Source: Deltaproteobacteria bacterium | Lineage (GTDB): Bacteria > Desulfobacterota > Binatia > UBA9968 > JAJDTQ01 | Length of the DNA: 64,000 bases | NCBI GenBank assembly: GCA_026712905.1 | Contig: JAPOPM010000223.1 | Location: 62,001 to 126,000, forward strand | Direction of reading: 5' to 3' | In this document: in pieces, positions 36,470 to 44,694 of the stretch | Numbering within the stretch: position 1 is the first letter of the stretch | Layout: the number at the start of each line of letters is the position of its first letter | Program-made: the position numbers and the translations under genes | The notes under the pieces: model-generated | What the model saw: only the letters and a program-made list of their open reading frames with translations | The model's database searches: none | What the model was told of the DNA's origin: nothing

Positions 36470-37354
36470 TTATCGGGCTTCCTTGCGCCCGCACAGAATC
36501 GAGAAGACTTCACAGGCGATGCCGGTGGCCTCGTAGCCGTCCACGCCGTTGGCCTGCGCGATGGCGAACATCTGGTAGACCAGTGAGCTGAAGGGCACCG
36601 GGATCTCCATCTCCCGGGCGACGTCGAGGCCGAAGCCCACGTCCTTGGGCATCCACGACTTTCGGGGCTTGAACTCGCCGCTCACGATGATCCGGGTGAC
36701 GCGCTCCAGGGCGTCGGAGTAGTTCTGCGAGCTGCGAATGAAGTTCTCGAAGTCCTCCTCGTTGAGACCCCCCGCCTTGAGCCAGTTATACACCTCCACC
36801 ATACCCATGTGCATGATGCCGCTGAACATGGCGTTGGCGGTCTTCACGAGCTTGGCGTTGCCCAGTTCGCCCATGTAGACGACTTTCTTCCCCATGGCCT
36901 GGAAGACAGCCAGGTTCTCGTCGTAGAGCGGCCGCGGGCCGGAGGCCCAGATGGAGAGGGTCGCCGCCGCGGCGGCTTCCTCCACGCCGCTGACGGAGGC
37001 GTCGAGCAGCGCCCAGCCGCGCTCCCCGAGGGTCCCGTTCACGTCCAGGACGGTCTTCTTGTCGATGCTGCTGAAATCCACCCAGGTGCGCGCGCCTCCG
37101 GCCGCCTCCGACAGGCCCCCTTCACCCAGCGCCACCTGGCGCACGGCCGCGCCGTAGGGCAGCATGGAGAGCACCACGTCACTGGCCTCGGCCACCTCCC
37201 GTGGGCTGCCCTTGAACACCGCGCCGTTCTCCTCGAGCGGCCGGGTCACCTCCCGGCGGACATCGTTGACCACGACGCCGAAGCCGGCCTTGAGCAGGTT
37301 GGCGGCCATGCCGCTGCCCATTCCGCCCGTACCGATGAATCCGATCTGCTTCAC
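36470..37354 (-). CDS. NAD(P)-dependent oxidoreductase, 3-hydroxyisobutyrate dehydrogenase family
   Basis: A 294-residue beta-hydroxyacid dehydrogenase. The cofactor motif GFIGTGGMGSGMA is at residues 5-17, the substrate-binding segment reads DASVSGVEEAA, and the catalytic lysine is in NAKLVKTANAM (about 165). These enzymes oxidise 3-hydroxyisobutyrate, tartronate semialdehyde or related compounds. The start overlaps the M48 protease stop by four bases (ATGA), so the two are coupled, and frmA begins 57 bases later. The substrate is not determined. Confidence 0.92.
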   Translation of the reverse strand: MKQIGFIGTGGMGSGMAANLLKAGFGVVVNDVRREVTRPLEENGAVFKGSPREVAEASDVVLSMLPYGAAVRQVALGEGGLSEAAGGARTWVDFSSIDKKTVLDVNGTLGERGWALLDASVSGVEEAAAAATLSIWASGPRPLYDENLAVFQAMGKKVVYMGELGNAKLVKTANAMFSGIMHMGMVEVYNWLKAGGLNEEDFENFIRSSQNYSDALERVTRIIVSGEFKPRKSWMPKDVGFGLDVAREMEIPVPFSSLVYQMFAIAQANGVDGYEATGIACEVFSILCGRKEAR

Positions 37355-38172
37355 GAGTGTCTCCTTGGTTTTCGTGCGCCTTGTCGGAGAATGCGCTGGA
37401 TCTGCCGCAGGCGGCCTTCATCCTCGGCTTCCAGGCGAACCCCCGGGGGCAGCCCCTCGATCAGCTTGCGCGCGTTGGCGATACGCACCGCGGTCGCCGG
37501 GTGGGTCGACAGAAAGCTCGGCGCGGAGCCGCCGCCCTTCTCCTTTTGCAGCGTTTCAAAGAAGCTGACGAGCCCACGCGGATCGTAGCCCGCCCGGTGC
37601 ATGAGCCCCAGGGCAAAGACGTCCGCTTCGTGCTCGGCCTCGCGGCTGAACGTGTTGAGGTATCCCATGGCCGCCAGGCCGCCGAGAGCCGCGGTGGCCC
37701 GCCCCGCTTCGGCGCCCGCGGCGATTTGGGCGGCGGCCGCACCCGCCTGCCGCAGAATGTTGGTGGCGAGGGCGCGGTTGAAGTTGCGGGCGACGTGGCG
37801 CTTGGCCACATGCCCGATCTCGTGGGCGATGACCGCGGCCAGCTCGCTCACGTTCCGCGCCGCGAGAATGGTACCGGTGTAAAGGTAGATATGGCCCGCG
37901 GGCGCGGCGAACGCGTTGACGTCGTCATTGGGGACGACCTTGAAACGGTAGCTGAACGGCTGGGGCGCCGCGTGTTCAAGAAGCCGCGCACCGATGGCGG
38001 AGATGTATCGGGCAACGGTGGCATCGCGCACCAATTCGGTGCGGAGCTCGAAATTGCGTGAGAAGTCGGCTCCCAGGCTGCGCTCGTCCTCTACGCTCAA
38101 GGGGGCACAAGCCCCCAACACCGCCATCAGCAGCGTGCCCACCGCCGACCGGACAAATCCCGGGAAACGCAT
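37351..38172 (-). CDS. M48 family metalloprotease, lipoprotein
   Basis: A 273-residue periplasmic zinc protease. A signal peptide ends in the lipobox LGAC with Cys22, so it should be lipid-anchored. The zinc site is HEIGH at 117-121 (AVIAHEIGHVAKRH) with the third ligand in EAEHEAD (about 178-184). NAFAAPAGHIYLYTG is another M48 hallmark. It resembles the protease domain of BepA/LoiP, which clears misfolded outer-membrane proteins, but lacks tetratricopeptide repeats. Located beside metabolic genes, it overlaps the HIBADH-type gene by four bases. Confidence 0.93.
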   Translation of the reverse strand: MRFPGFVRSAVGTLLMAVLGACAPLSVEDERSLGADFSRNFELRTELVRDATVARYISAIGARLLEHAAPQPFSYRFKVVPNDDVNAFAAPAGHIYLYTGTILAARNVSELAAVIAHEIGHVAKRHVARNFNRALATNILRQAGAAAAQIAAGAEAGRATAALGGLAAMGYLNTFSREAEHEADVFALGLMHRAGYDPRGLVSFFETLQKEKGGGSAPSFLSTHPATAVRIANARKLIEGLPPGVRLEAEDEGRLRQIQRILRQGARKPRRHS

Positions 38173-38305
38173 CGCCTAAGATTAACCGGCGCAACCTTGC
38201 CTTACAAGCGTTGCGGGCGCCGTTGCGCCCTCGGGACCGGCCGGGTCGCGGCGGCCGCTGCCGGGCGGTTTCTCAAGACCCTCCGGTGCGTTACAATCCA
38301 GCGTC

Positions 38306-38998
38306 ATGGCTTCCAATCCCAAGAAGATCGCCGGTGAACACGCCGCGGACTATGTAACGCACGACATGATCGTAGGTCTGGGAACGGGCTCGACGGCCTA
38401 TTTCGCCATCGTCCGGCTGGCCCAGAGAATCCGTGACGAATCGCTGCGCATTCGCTGCATCCCCACGTCCGAGAGTTCGGCGACCCTGGCGCGGGAACTC
38501 GGCATCCCCCTCACCAGTTTCGCGGAGGTGCTTCACGTCGACGTCACCATCGACGGCGCCGACGAGGTGGACCCGGCATTCAACCTCATCAAGGGCGGCG
38601 GCGGAGCGCTCCTGCGCGAAAAGTTCGTCGCCTCCGCGAGCGAGACCGAGTTGATCATCGTCGACGAGAGCAAGCTGAAAGAGCGCCTAGGCGCCTTTCC
38701 CCTGCCCGTGGAGGTCGTGCCGTTCGGCTGGCAGATGACGCGAAAGCGCCTGCGGGACCTCGGCTGCGACGCGCGTTTCCGCTCGTCGGACAACGCCCCG
38801 TTCGTGACCGACAACGGCAACTACATCCTGGACTGCTCGTTCGGCGTCATTGAGGATCCGCCCACCCTGGAACGCGAGATCGTCGGGACCTGCGGTGTCG
38901 TGGAGTGCGGGATCTTCAGCGGGCTCGCCACCCGGATCCTCATCGGCACGTCCGACGGGAACCTGGTTGAGCGGGCGGACCCGGAGAAGCTCACCTGA
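38306..38998 (+). CDS. rpiA: ribose-5-phosphate isomerase A
   Basis: A 230-residue RpiA with the complete family signature: IVGLGTGSTAYFAI (about 22-35), CIPTSESSATLARELGI, the active-site DVTIDGADEVD (about 78-88), LIKGGGGALLREKFVASAS, and IVDESKLKERLG. It interconverts ribose-5-phosphate and ribulose-5-phosphate in the pentose phosphate pathway. The start is the ATG following GCGTC without an obvious ribosome site; a TACAAT box lies only about 10 bases upstream, so the message may have a very short leader. It converges with the RRM gene after nine bases. Confidence 0.96.
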   Translation: MASNPKKIAGEHAADYVTHDMIVGLGTGSTAYFAIVRLAQRIRDESLRIRCIPTSESSATLARELGIPLTSFAEVLHVDVTIDGADEVDPAFNLIKGGGGALLREKFVASASETELIIVDESKLKERLGAFPLPVEVVPFGWQMTRKRLRDLGCDARFRSSDNAPFVTDNGNYILDCSFGVIEDPPTLEREIVGTCGVVECGIFSGLATRILIGTSDGNLVERADPEKLT

Positions 38999-39007
38999 CG
39001 GGACCGG

Positions 39008-39313
39008 CTACCAGCGTTCCCGGTTCCCACCACCGCCGCGGTTGTCTCCGAATCCGCCGCGGCGTTCCTGAGGACGCGCCTCGCTGACCGTCAACTTGCG
39101 TCCCCCCAACTCCGTTTCGTGCAGGGCATCGATGGCCTGTTGTGCCTCGTCCCCCGACCCCATCTCCACGAAACCGAATCCGCGCGAGCGGCCCGTGAAC
39201 TTGTCGGTGATGATCCTGGCGGACACCACCGTGCCGTGCGCGGCAAACACGTCCTGGAGTTGATCTTCCGTTGTCGCGTAGGGCAGACCGCCCACATACA
39301 GCTTCTCGTTCAT
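39008..39313 (-). CDS. RNA-binding protein with single RRM and RGG-like tail
   Basis: A 101-residue RRM protein: RNP2 LYVGGLPYA at residues 5-13, RNP1 RGFGFVEM (about 44-51), and a glycine/arginine-rich tail (GGFGDNRGGGGN). Such short bacterial RRM proteins are typical of cyanobacteria and deltaproteobacteria and are often cold- or stress-responsive. GGAGG lies before ATG 39313. A strong promoter 150 bases upstream gives a long 5' leader, as in cold-shock genes. A paralogue without the RGG tail is encoded at 44276-44539. Confidence 0.94.
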   Translation of the reverse strand: MNEKLYVGGLPYATTEDQLQDVFAAHGTVVSARIITDKFTGRSRGFGFVEMGSGDEAQQAIDALHETELGGRKLTVSEARPQERRGGFGDNRGGGGNRERW

Positions 39314-39466
39314 GCTTTCCTCCGTCTTTTCTCTTTTCGACCCCGCGACAGGACACGATGAAAGCCGAACGCAATAGGGACGATCGAAGCTCTCGGACCG
39401 GGTTTGGATCTTACGCGATCTCTCACAAGGCGAAAAAGATATCGTTCATTTGTCAACCCGTTGTAC

Positions 39467-39496
39467 CTTATATTGACCCGCTACCCTTTTTGTCAA
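39467..39496 (-). promoter_or_regulatory. sigma70-type promoter of RRM gene with long leader
   Basis: On the minus strand a perfect TTGACA (39496-39491) and TATAAG (39472-39467) are separated by 18 bases, in the only conspicuously AT-rich stretch of the region. Initiation near 39460 gives an untranslated leader of about 147 bases. A second TTGACA (39456-39451) follows but has no matching -10. Confidence 0.65.
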
Positions 39497-39537
39497 CTGG
39501 GTTCCGCAAATTCACTAATCGTTAACCGCTAATGTCA

Positions 39538-40698
39538 TTAGCGCAAAAGGCGATACCAGAGTGGCGTCCCCAAGGCGACGAGCAGGAAGAAGACGCCGGC
39601 GCCGGCGAACATCGGCGCGAAACCCCACGTGTTGGCCGCCCACCCGAGCACCAGCGGAAGAGCCATGGGCGACATGTTCCAGCCGAGTCCGGTGGCGGCC
39701 ATCACCGCCGACCGATCGCTGGCGCGGCTGAGGTCCACCGCCTGAACCTGATTGAGCAGGTCCGCCACGGCCCCGGCCATGCCCAGGCCGGCGATGCAAA
39801 GACCTAGAAGCAGCCATCCTTGCGTCCAGATGCTGGCGAGGATGCACAGCCCCAACCCGGCCATGCTGATCGCGTAGAACCCCTTCTCGCGTTCGATGGT
39901 GATCTCGGAGCCCAAGGCCAGTCCGATGGCCACCGGACCGATGGAACGCACCGCGATGATCACGCCGATCCAGCCCTCGGCAAAGCTCAAGTCGCTCATG
40001 TAGACTGGGTAGATGGACTGGGTGATGCCGAAGGGCACGGCCGCCGCGCACGAACTCGAGATGAGCAGCCAGGTCCGCCCCCGCAGCAGACGGCGGCTCA
40101 TCCCCACGGTCGTCTCCCACACCGTGCGGCCGCCGTGCACGCGGATGGGCGGGAGCACGAAGCCCAGCAACATGCCCAGCACCGAAGCGAAAGTCACCAG
40201 GGCGAACGTATAGCCGTATCCCAGCCAGCCCGCGAGCACGCCGCCGAGGGCCAGCCCCAACAGTTGGCCCGTGTAGTTGGCCGCCGACAACTGCCCGAGC
40301 ATCTTGCCCGGATAGCGGCTGGAGAGCTGGCTCGCCATGGACTGGGCCGGAACCCAGAACATGCTGCGCGAGAGGTTCGCCAGGCCGCTTGACAACATCA
40401 GCGAGAGGAACCCCCCCGCCAGGGCCAGCGTGACGGCCGCAAGCACGTTCAGGGAATAGCAGGCCTGGAGCATGCGGTGCTCGCCGTAGCGGTCGGCCAG
40501 GGCGCCGCCAACGAAGCGCATGATGATGGTCAGCAAGTAGGGGAGCCCCACCAGCGACCCGATGTCGAGCACGGAGAGCCCCAGGCTCACGCCGACGAGC
40601 GGCGTGAGCACGAACAACATGCCGTTGCACATGTTCCACAGGAGCGCGCCCGCGAAGAGGATTCCCCGCGCCGGTCGGATGCGGCCCGTATCGTTCAT
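39538..40698 (-). CDS. MFS transporter
   Basis: A 386-residue major facilitator with twelve hydrophobic segments. The loop 2-3 motif GGALADRYGEHRM (about 60-72) and SRSMFWVPAQSM are typical, with a long cytoplasmic middle loop near residue 190 (RVHGGRTVWETTVGMSRR). It begins at MNDTGRIRPARG (ATG 40698); the longest frame adds 56 residues of low-complexity sequence. It follows the amidohydrolase by 43 bases on the same strand, hinting at uptake or efflux of that enzyme's substrate or product. The transported compound is unknown. Confidence 0.9.
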   Translation of the reverse strand: MNDTGRIRPARGILFAGALLWNMCNGMLFVLTPLVGVSLGLSVLDIGSLVGLPYLLTIIMRFVGGALADRYGEHRMLQACYSLNVLAAVTLALAGGFLSLMLSSGLANLSRSMFWVPAQSMASQLSSRYPGKMLGQLSAANYTGQLLGLALGGVLAGWLGYGYTFALVTFASVLGMLLGFVLPPIRVHGGRTVWETTVGMSRRLLRGRTWLLISSSCAAAVPFGITQSIYPVYMSDLSFAEGWIGVIIAVRSIGPVAIGLALGSEITIEREKGFYAISMAGLGLCILASIWTQGWLLLGLCIAGLGMAGAVADLLNQVQAVDLSRASDRSAVMAATGLGWNMSPMALPLVLGWAANTWGFAPMFAGAGVFFLLVALGTPLWYRLLR

Positions 40699-40741
40699 CG
40701 AATGTCTGGTTGGAGGCGGGGGGCGGGTATCCGCCGCGCCC

Positions 40742-41878
40742 TTATCCGTCCCGGTCCAGGGCGTAGTAGGCGGCGCAGTTGTCCCACAGGATCTTGTGCT
40801 TGTCTTCCTCGCTGATGGTGGCGAGATCGAGGAAGCTTTCCACCGCGTGGGGGAACTTGGAGTCACCGTGGGGATAGTCGGTGGAGAACACGATACGCTC
40901 GTTGCCGAGGTAGTCGATGACGTACTTCACCGGCTCCTCGTCCGGTTCCACGGACACGAAGCACTGGCGCTTGAAGTACTCGCTCGGGGGCATGGCCAGA
41001 TCCGGCGACCAGACGTCCGCCTCCCTCTCGCATGCCTCGTCCATGCGCCAAAGGAGCCAGGGCAGCCAGCCGCAGTTGGCCTCCAAGAAGGCCACCCTCA
41101 GGTTCGGATGCCGCGCCAGCACGCCTCCCGCGCAGATGCTGCCCATGGCCAGCATTTGCTCCACGGGCTGGGCGAACACGCGCCGCAGCATGAAGTTGGG
41201 TTCGAACTGGTCGCCCACCTGACGCACGCCCGAAGACGAGGACTCGTGCAGTCCCAGGGGCATGTGGAGCTCTTCCAGGGCGCTCCAGAGGGGCTCGTAA
41301 CAGGGGTCGTGGAAGCTGCGGTCGTTGACGGGATTCGAGCGCATGAAGATGCCCCGGAAGCCCAGTTCCCTGGCGCAGCGGGTCGCCTCCGCCACCGCCG
41401 CGTCGACGTCGAAGGGCGACAGCATGCCCGCGCCCAGCAGGCGCGTGGGGTCGGCCGCGCAGAAATCGTGAAGCCAGTTGTTGTAGGCCCGCGCCACGGC
41501 GGCGGCGAAACGCGGTTCCATGTCCGCCTCGCTCAGGGCCTGGAGGCCGCGCGTGGGATAGAGCACCGCCACATCGATGCCCTCGATGTCCATGGCTTCC
41601 AGTTGCACCTCCGGCGTCCAGCCCCGCTCCGCGTGGGTGCCGTAGATGCCCTGGTTCTTCTTGAAGTTGTGCCCCTGAGTGACGTTGCCGGCATGGACCT
41701 CGGGGAGGCCCCAGAGCCTTCCGTCCGGATGGACCATGCGCAGGTCGCGCACGTTCTCGCTGGTGACGCCGCGGGGGGCGTAAGGCCTGAACTCGGGCTC
41801 CAGGTACTTCTCCCACAAGTCCGGCGGCTCCATGATGTGCATGTCGCTGTCGAGAATGCGGTATCCGTTCTTGGCCAT
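40742..41878 (-). CDS. amidohydrolase family protein (ACMSD-like, amidohydrolase-2)
   Basis: A 378-residue metal-dependent amidohydrolase-2 protein. The N-terminal motif reads ILDSDMHIMEPPDLW, where the usual HxH is DMH. His in PLGLHESSSSG, Glu in VAFLEANCGWLPWLLWRMDE and Asp in VFSTDYPHGDSKFP complete the site. The family includes decarboxylases and hydrolases of aromatic or dicarboxylic compounds. It is a second homologue of the gene at 3144-4262, with the same degenerate first motif. It precedes an MFS transporter on the same strand and follows the DUF423 gene by 29 bases. Confidence 0.9.
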   Translation of the reverse strand: MAKNGYRILDSDMHIMEPPDLWEKYLEPEFRPYAPRGVTSENVRDLRMVHPDGRLWGLPEVHAGNVTQGHNFKKNQGIYGTHAERGWTPEVQLEAMDIEGIDVAVLYPTRGLQALSEADMEPRFAAAVARAYNNWLHDFCAADPTRLLGAGMLSPFDVDAAVAEATRCARELGFRGIFMRSNPVNDRSFHDPCYEPLWSALEELHMPLGLHESSSSGVRQVGDQFEPNFMLRRVFAQPVEQMLAMGSICAGGVLARHPNLRVAFLEANCGWLPWLLWRMDEACEREADVWSPDLAMPPSEYFKRQCFVSVEPDEEPVKYVIDYLGNERIVFSTDYPHGDSKFPHAVESFLDLATISEEDKHKILWDNCAAYYALDRDG

Positions 41879-41907
41879 CTGTTCCTCCCGTCGGACTCGG
41901 ACCCGGC

Positions 41908-42282
41908 CTATCCCTTCCAGGCGCCCCACGCCAGGCTGAGCCACCCCACCAGGAACGCGAGCCCGCCGATGGGGGTGATCGCGCCCAGCCAGCGGATGCC
42001 CGAAAGGCTCAGGACGTAAAGGCTGCCCGAGAACACCACCGTGCCGACGACGAACGACCAGCCGGCCACCAGGAACTCGGGACGGGGCCAGCGCCCGAAC
42101 GCCAGCGCCACGGCCACCAGTCCCAGCGCGTGGTACATCTGATAGCGCACGCCTACCTCGAAGATGTCGAACATCTCGACCGAGAGCCGGCTGCGCAGGC
42201 CGTGGGCGGCAAACGCGCCCAGCGCGACCCCGGCAAACCCGGACAAGGAACCCAGCAGCAGGAACAGACGATCGGCGCCCAC
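41908..42282 (-). CDS. DUF423 family membrane protein
   Basis: A 124-residue protein of four membrane helices matching DUF423 (YwdK/YgdD type): FLLLGSLSGFAGVALGAFAAHGL at the N-terminus, YQMYHALGLV, VAGWSFVVGTVVFSGSLYVLSL, and ITPIGGLAFLVGWLSLAW. GGAG five bases before GTG 42282 marks the start and gives the normal length; the longest frame adds 61 unrelated residues. Function is unknown, although the family is almost universally conserved in proteobacteria. The 273-base gap to infA shows no other gene. Confidence 0.9.
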   Translation of the reverse strand: MGADRLFLLLGSLSGFAGVALGAFAAHGLRSRLSVEMFDIFEVGVRYQMYHALGLVAVALAFGRWPRPEFLVAGWSFVVGTVVFSGSLYVLSLSGIRWLGAITPIGGLAFLVGWLSLAWGAWKG

Positions 42283-42555
42283 GAGAACTCCGGCGCACCG
42301 CTCCGGCATACGGAACGCGATGCGAAACAAGACAGGGTGTCCGCCGGACCGCCCCCCAAGAAAGCCTTCGGAGGCGGTGCCCGCGCGATCCGCTAGTCTT
42401 TCACACGGACTCCGCGATTGCAACGTGTTGCGGAAGGATGGTGGGGGTGCGGCGGGGATGGACAATTCACCCCCCTTGGGCTACTCTATCGCAACATGAC
42501 ACGGAGTCCACGCGGACTCGAGGAAAGGGGGCTTGGTGCACACAGCACACGTGGT

Positions 42556-42777
42556 ATGAGCAAGCAGGACAACATCGAGGTTACGGGCACGGTGAGGGAG
42601 AGCCTTCCCAACGCCATGTTCAAGGTCGAACTGGACAACAAGCACAACGTACTTGCGTACACCGCGGGCAAGATGCGCAAGTTCTACATCAAGATTCTGC
42701 CCGGAGACCGGGTGACGCTCGAGCTGTCGCCCTATGACCTGAGCCGCGGCCGGATTACCTACCGGCATCGCAACTAA
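42556..42777 (+). CDS. infA: translation initiation factor IF-1
   Basis: A 73-residue IF-1 of normal length and near-consensus sequence: [55 protein letters not shown]. It binds the ribosomal A site during initiation. The ATG 42556 is the conserved start (MSKQDN); the longer frame has 46 unrelated residues. It stands alone rather than in a ribosomal-protein operon, as often seen in proteobacteria. Histidine-valine positions ([12 protein letters not shown]) differ slightly from the usual GHxVLAHISGK. Confidence 0.96.
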   Translation: MSKQDNIEVTGTVRESLPNAMFKVELDNKHNVLAYTAGKMRKFYIKILPGDRVTLELSPYDLSRGRITYRHRN

Positions 42778-42842
42778 GGCACCTACCCACTGGCGCACGC
42801 ACGGCCGATACCGGCGTGCCGCGTGCACCACCGGACACCGCA

Positions 42843-44204
42843 CTAGGAGGCGGGCATACGCTCCATGATGTCGCGGCGCGCGGCTTGGGCGCGCCGCACC
42901 ACGGCCTCCTCGTCGAGCAGGGTACAGCGGCGTTCGCGCATCAGCACCTTGCCGTCGGCCATCACCGTGTCCACGTCGGTGGCCTTGGCGCAATGCACCA
43001 ACTGACTCACCAGGTCGTTGACGGGCTGGAAATGCGGCTTGTCCACGTCCACCAGGATCAGGTCCGCGCGCTTGCCCACCTCCACCGTGCCGCAGACCGA
43101 CCCGAGGCCCAGCGCCTGGGCGCCGTCGGCCGTGCCCATGCGCAGAACCGTGTAGGGATCGATGACGCCGGCGTCCTGGTGTTTGACCTTCTGCAACAGT
43201 GACGCCGCCTTCATGGTCTCGAACAGGTCCTGGCCGTGGTTGCTCGCCGCGCCGTCCGTGCCCAGACCGACCCGGACGCCGGCCGCCAGCATCTCCACGA
43301 CGGGCGCGATGCCGTCGCCCAGCATCATGTTGCTCACCGGGTTGTGCGACACGGCCGTGCGGGTTTCCGCCATGTGACGGATCTCGTCGCCGGACAGGTG
43401 AACGCTGTGGGCGAAGATCGCGTCCTCGCCGGGAATGCCGAAGTCCTTCAGGTGCTCGACCACGCCGGCGCGATCGAGCGTCCGGCGCGTCAGCTCCACC
43501 ACGGAGGCCGATTCCGCCACATGGACGCTTATACCGATGGAATGGGCGTCGGCAAACCGCCGGATCTCCCGAAGGAGGTCGGGCGAGGCGTTGATGGGCG
43601 GGGTGTTGGGTCCCGTGCGGAAGGTCAACAGCCGATGTCCGTCGGGCGCGGCGCCGCCCTGACGCGCCATCAAGTCCTCGATACGCCCGAAGGCGGTCTC
43701 CGGGGTCTCCCTGGTGCAGTCCGGTACGATCTCCCCCGAATCCATGACCGTGCGCGCGAACACCCCGCGCAAACCCGACTCGGTGATGGCGTCCACCGTG
43801 GTCACGGCGCACTCCGGCCCGGGGTTCAGGAAGTTGTGCTCACAGACGGTGGTGACGCCGCCCTTGAGATTCTCAAGGCACCCCAGCAAGGCGCCCGCCG
43901 CCGCGTGCTCCGGGTTGAGCACGCGCGCCACGCCGTAGATGCGCTCAAGCCAGTCGAGGAACGGCATGTCCTCCCACACCGCCCGCAGCAGCACCTGGTA
44001 GAGATGCGTGTGGGCATTGACCAGCCCGGGCAGGAGCACCTTGCCGCGGCCGTCGATGCGCGTCTCCCCTTCCCTGGCCGGCGCTTCACCCTTGTCCACC
44101 GCGGCGATGATGCCGTCCACGGCGGTCACGTACCCGGTGTCGATGACCGCCCCGCGACCGGTCATGGGAAGGATCGTACAGTCCGTGATCGTGGTTGTTT
44201 CCAT
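42843..44204 (-). CDS. amidohydrolase family protein (adenosine / S-adenosylhomocysteine deaminase-like)
   Basis: A 453-residue amidohydrolase of the MtaD/SsnA/TrzN branch. The N-terminal beta-sandwich (DCTILPMTGRGAVIDTGYV) precedes GLVNAHTHLYQVLLRA with the HxH metal pair near residue 65. Further ligands are His in GISVHVAES, His in DAIFAHSVHLSG, and Asp in GLGTDGAASNHGQDLFE. These are the residues used to deaminate purine-like or triazine rings. It is convergent with infA (65-base gap) and 71 bases after the RRM gene. Substrate specificity cannot be read from sequence. Confidence 0.92.
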   Translation of the reverse strand: METTTITDCTILPMTGRGAVIDTGYVTAVDGIIAAVDKGEAPAREGETRIDGRGKVLLPGLVNAHTHLYQVLLRAVWEDMPFLDWLERIYGVARVLNPEHAAAGALLGCLENLKGGVTTVCEHNFLNPGPECAVTTVDAITESGLRGVFARTVMDSGEIVPDCTRETPETAFGRIEDLMARQGGAAPDGHRLLTFRTGPNTPPINASPDLLREIRRFADAHSIGISVHVAESASVVELTRRTLDRAGVVEHLKDFGIPGEDAIFAHSVHLSGDEIRHMAETRTAVSHNPVSNMMLGDGIAPVVEMLAAGVRVGLGTDGAASNHGQDLFETMKAASLLQKVKHQDAGVIDPYTVLRMGTADGAQALGLGSVCGTVEVGKRADLILVDVDKPHFQPVNDLVSQLVHCAKATDVDTVMADGKVLMRERRCTLLDEEAVVRRAQAARRDIMERMPAS

Positions 44205-44275
44205 GGCTGCTCCAAAGCGAAGGGGCGGCGCATCCGCCGCCCCTTCGAGCTTGTAGTCTTGCCGGCCGGAGCGTT

Positions 44276-44539
44276 TCAGGAGTCCCGTGTCCGCCGTTCG
44301 TGCGCCTCGTTCACCTTGAGCACGCGCCCCTGAAGCTCGGTCCCGTTCAAGGCCTCCATGGCTGCCTCGGCCTCGGCGTCCGAGCCCATCTCCACGAACC
44401 CGAAACCGCGCGACCGGCCGCTGAAGCGGTCGGTGACGATCCTCGCCGAAGCCACCGTCCCGTGTGCTGCGAAGAGCTCCTGCAACTGCTCTTCGGTCAC
44501 GGCGTAGGGCAGTCCGCTCACGTAAAGTCTATCACCCAT
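44276..44539 (-). CDS. RNA-binding protein with single RRM
   Basis: An 87-residue RRM protein: RNP2 LYVSGLPYA at residues 4-12 and RNP1 RGFGFVEMGS (about 43-52), followed by a short charged tail (NEAHERRTRDS) without the RGG region of its paralogue at 39008-39313. The two are highly alike over the domain. Single-RRM proteins of this type bind single-stranded RNA and are often induced by cold. A candidate promoter lies 70-95 bases upstream. Confidence 0.94.
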   Translation of the reverse strand: MGDRLYVSGLPYAVTEEQLQELFAAHGTVASARIVTDRFSGRSRGFGFVEMGSDAEAEAAMEALNGTELQGRVLKVNEAHERRTRDS

Positions 44540-44605
44540 GGCACACCCCCTCTTCGAGGTCCGAACACGGCGTTCGAACGTGACATCAGCGCGGCAAACG
44601 GCCCG

Positions 44606-44634
44606 ATCTTATCTTCATGGACCCCGCAATGCAA
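44606..44634 (-). promoter_or_regulatory. candidate promoter of second RRM gene
   Basis: On the minus strand TTGCAT (44634-44629) and TAAGAT (44611-44606) are 17 bases apart, inside the 155-base gap after lpxK. The spacing is ideal, but the boxes match only about three and four consensus positions. It would give a leader of about 60 bases. Confidence 0.4.
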
Positions 44635-44694
44635 ACGAGGAGCCGACAACAAAGGCCCTGCGCATCCGGGTACACAATTGCGTGTGACGGGGCA

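Noticed and set aside
42784-42815. Imperfect hairpin between infA and the amidohydrolase as terminator
   Set aside because: Stem is interrupted and no T-run follows on either strand.
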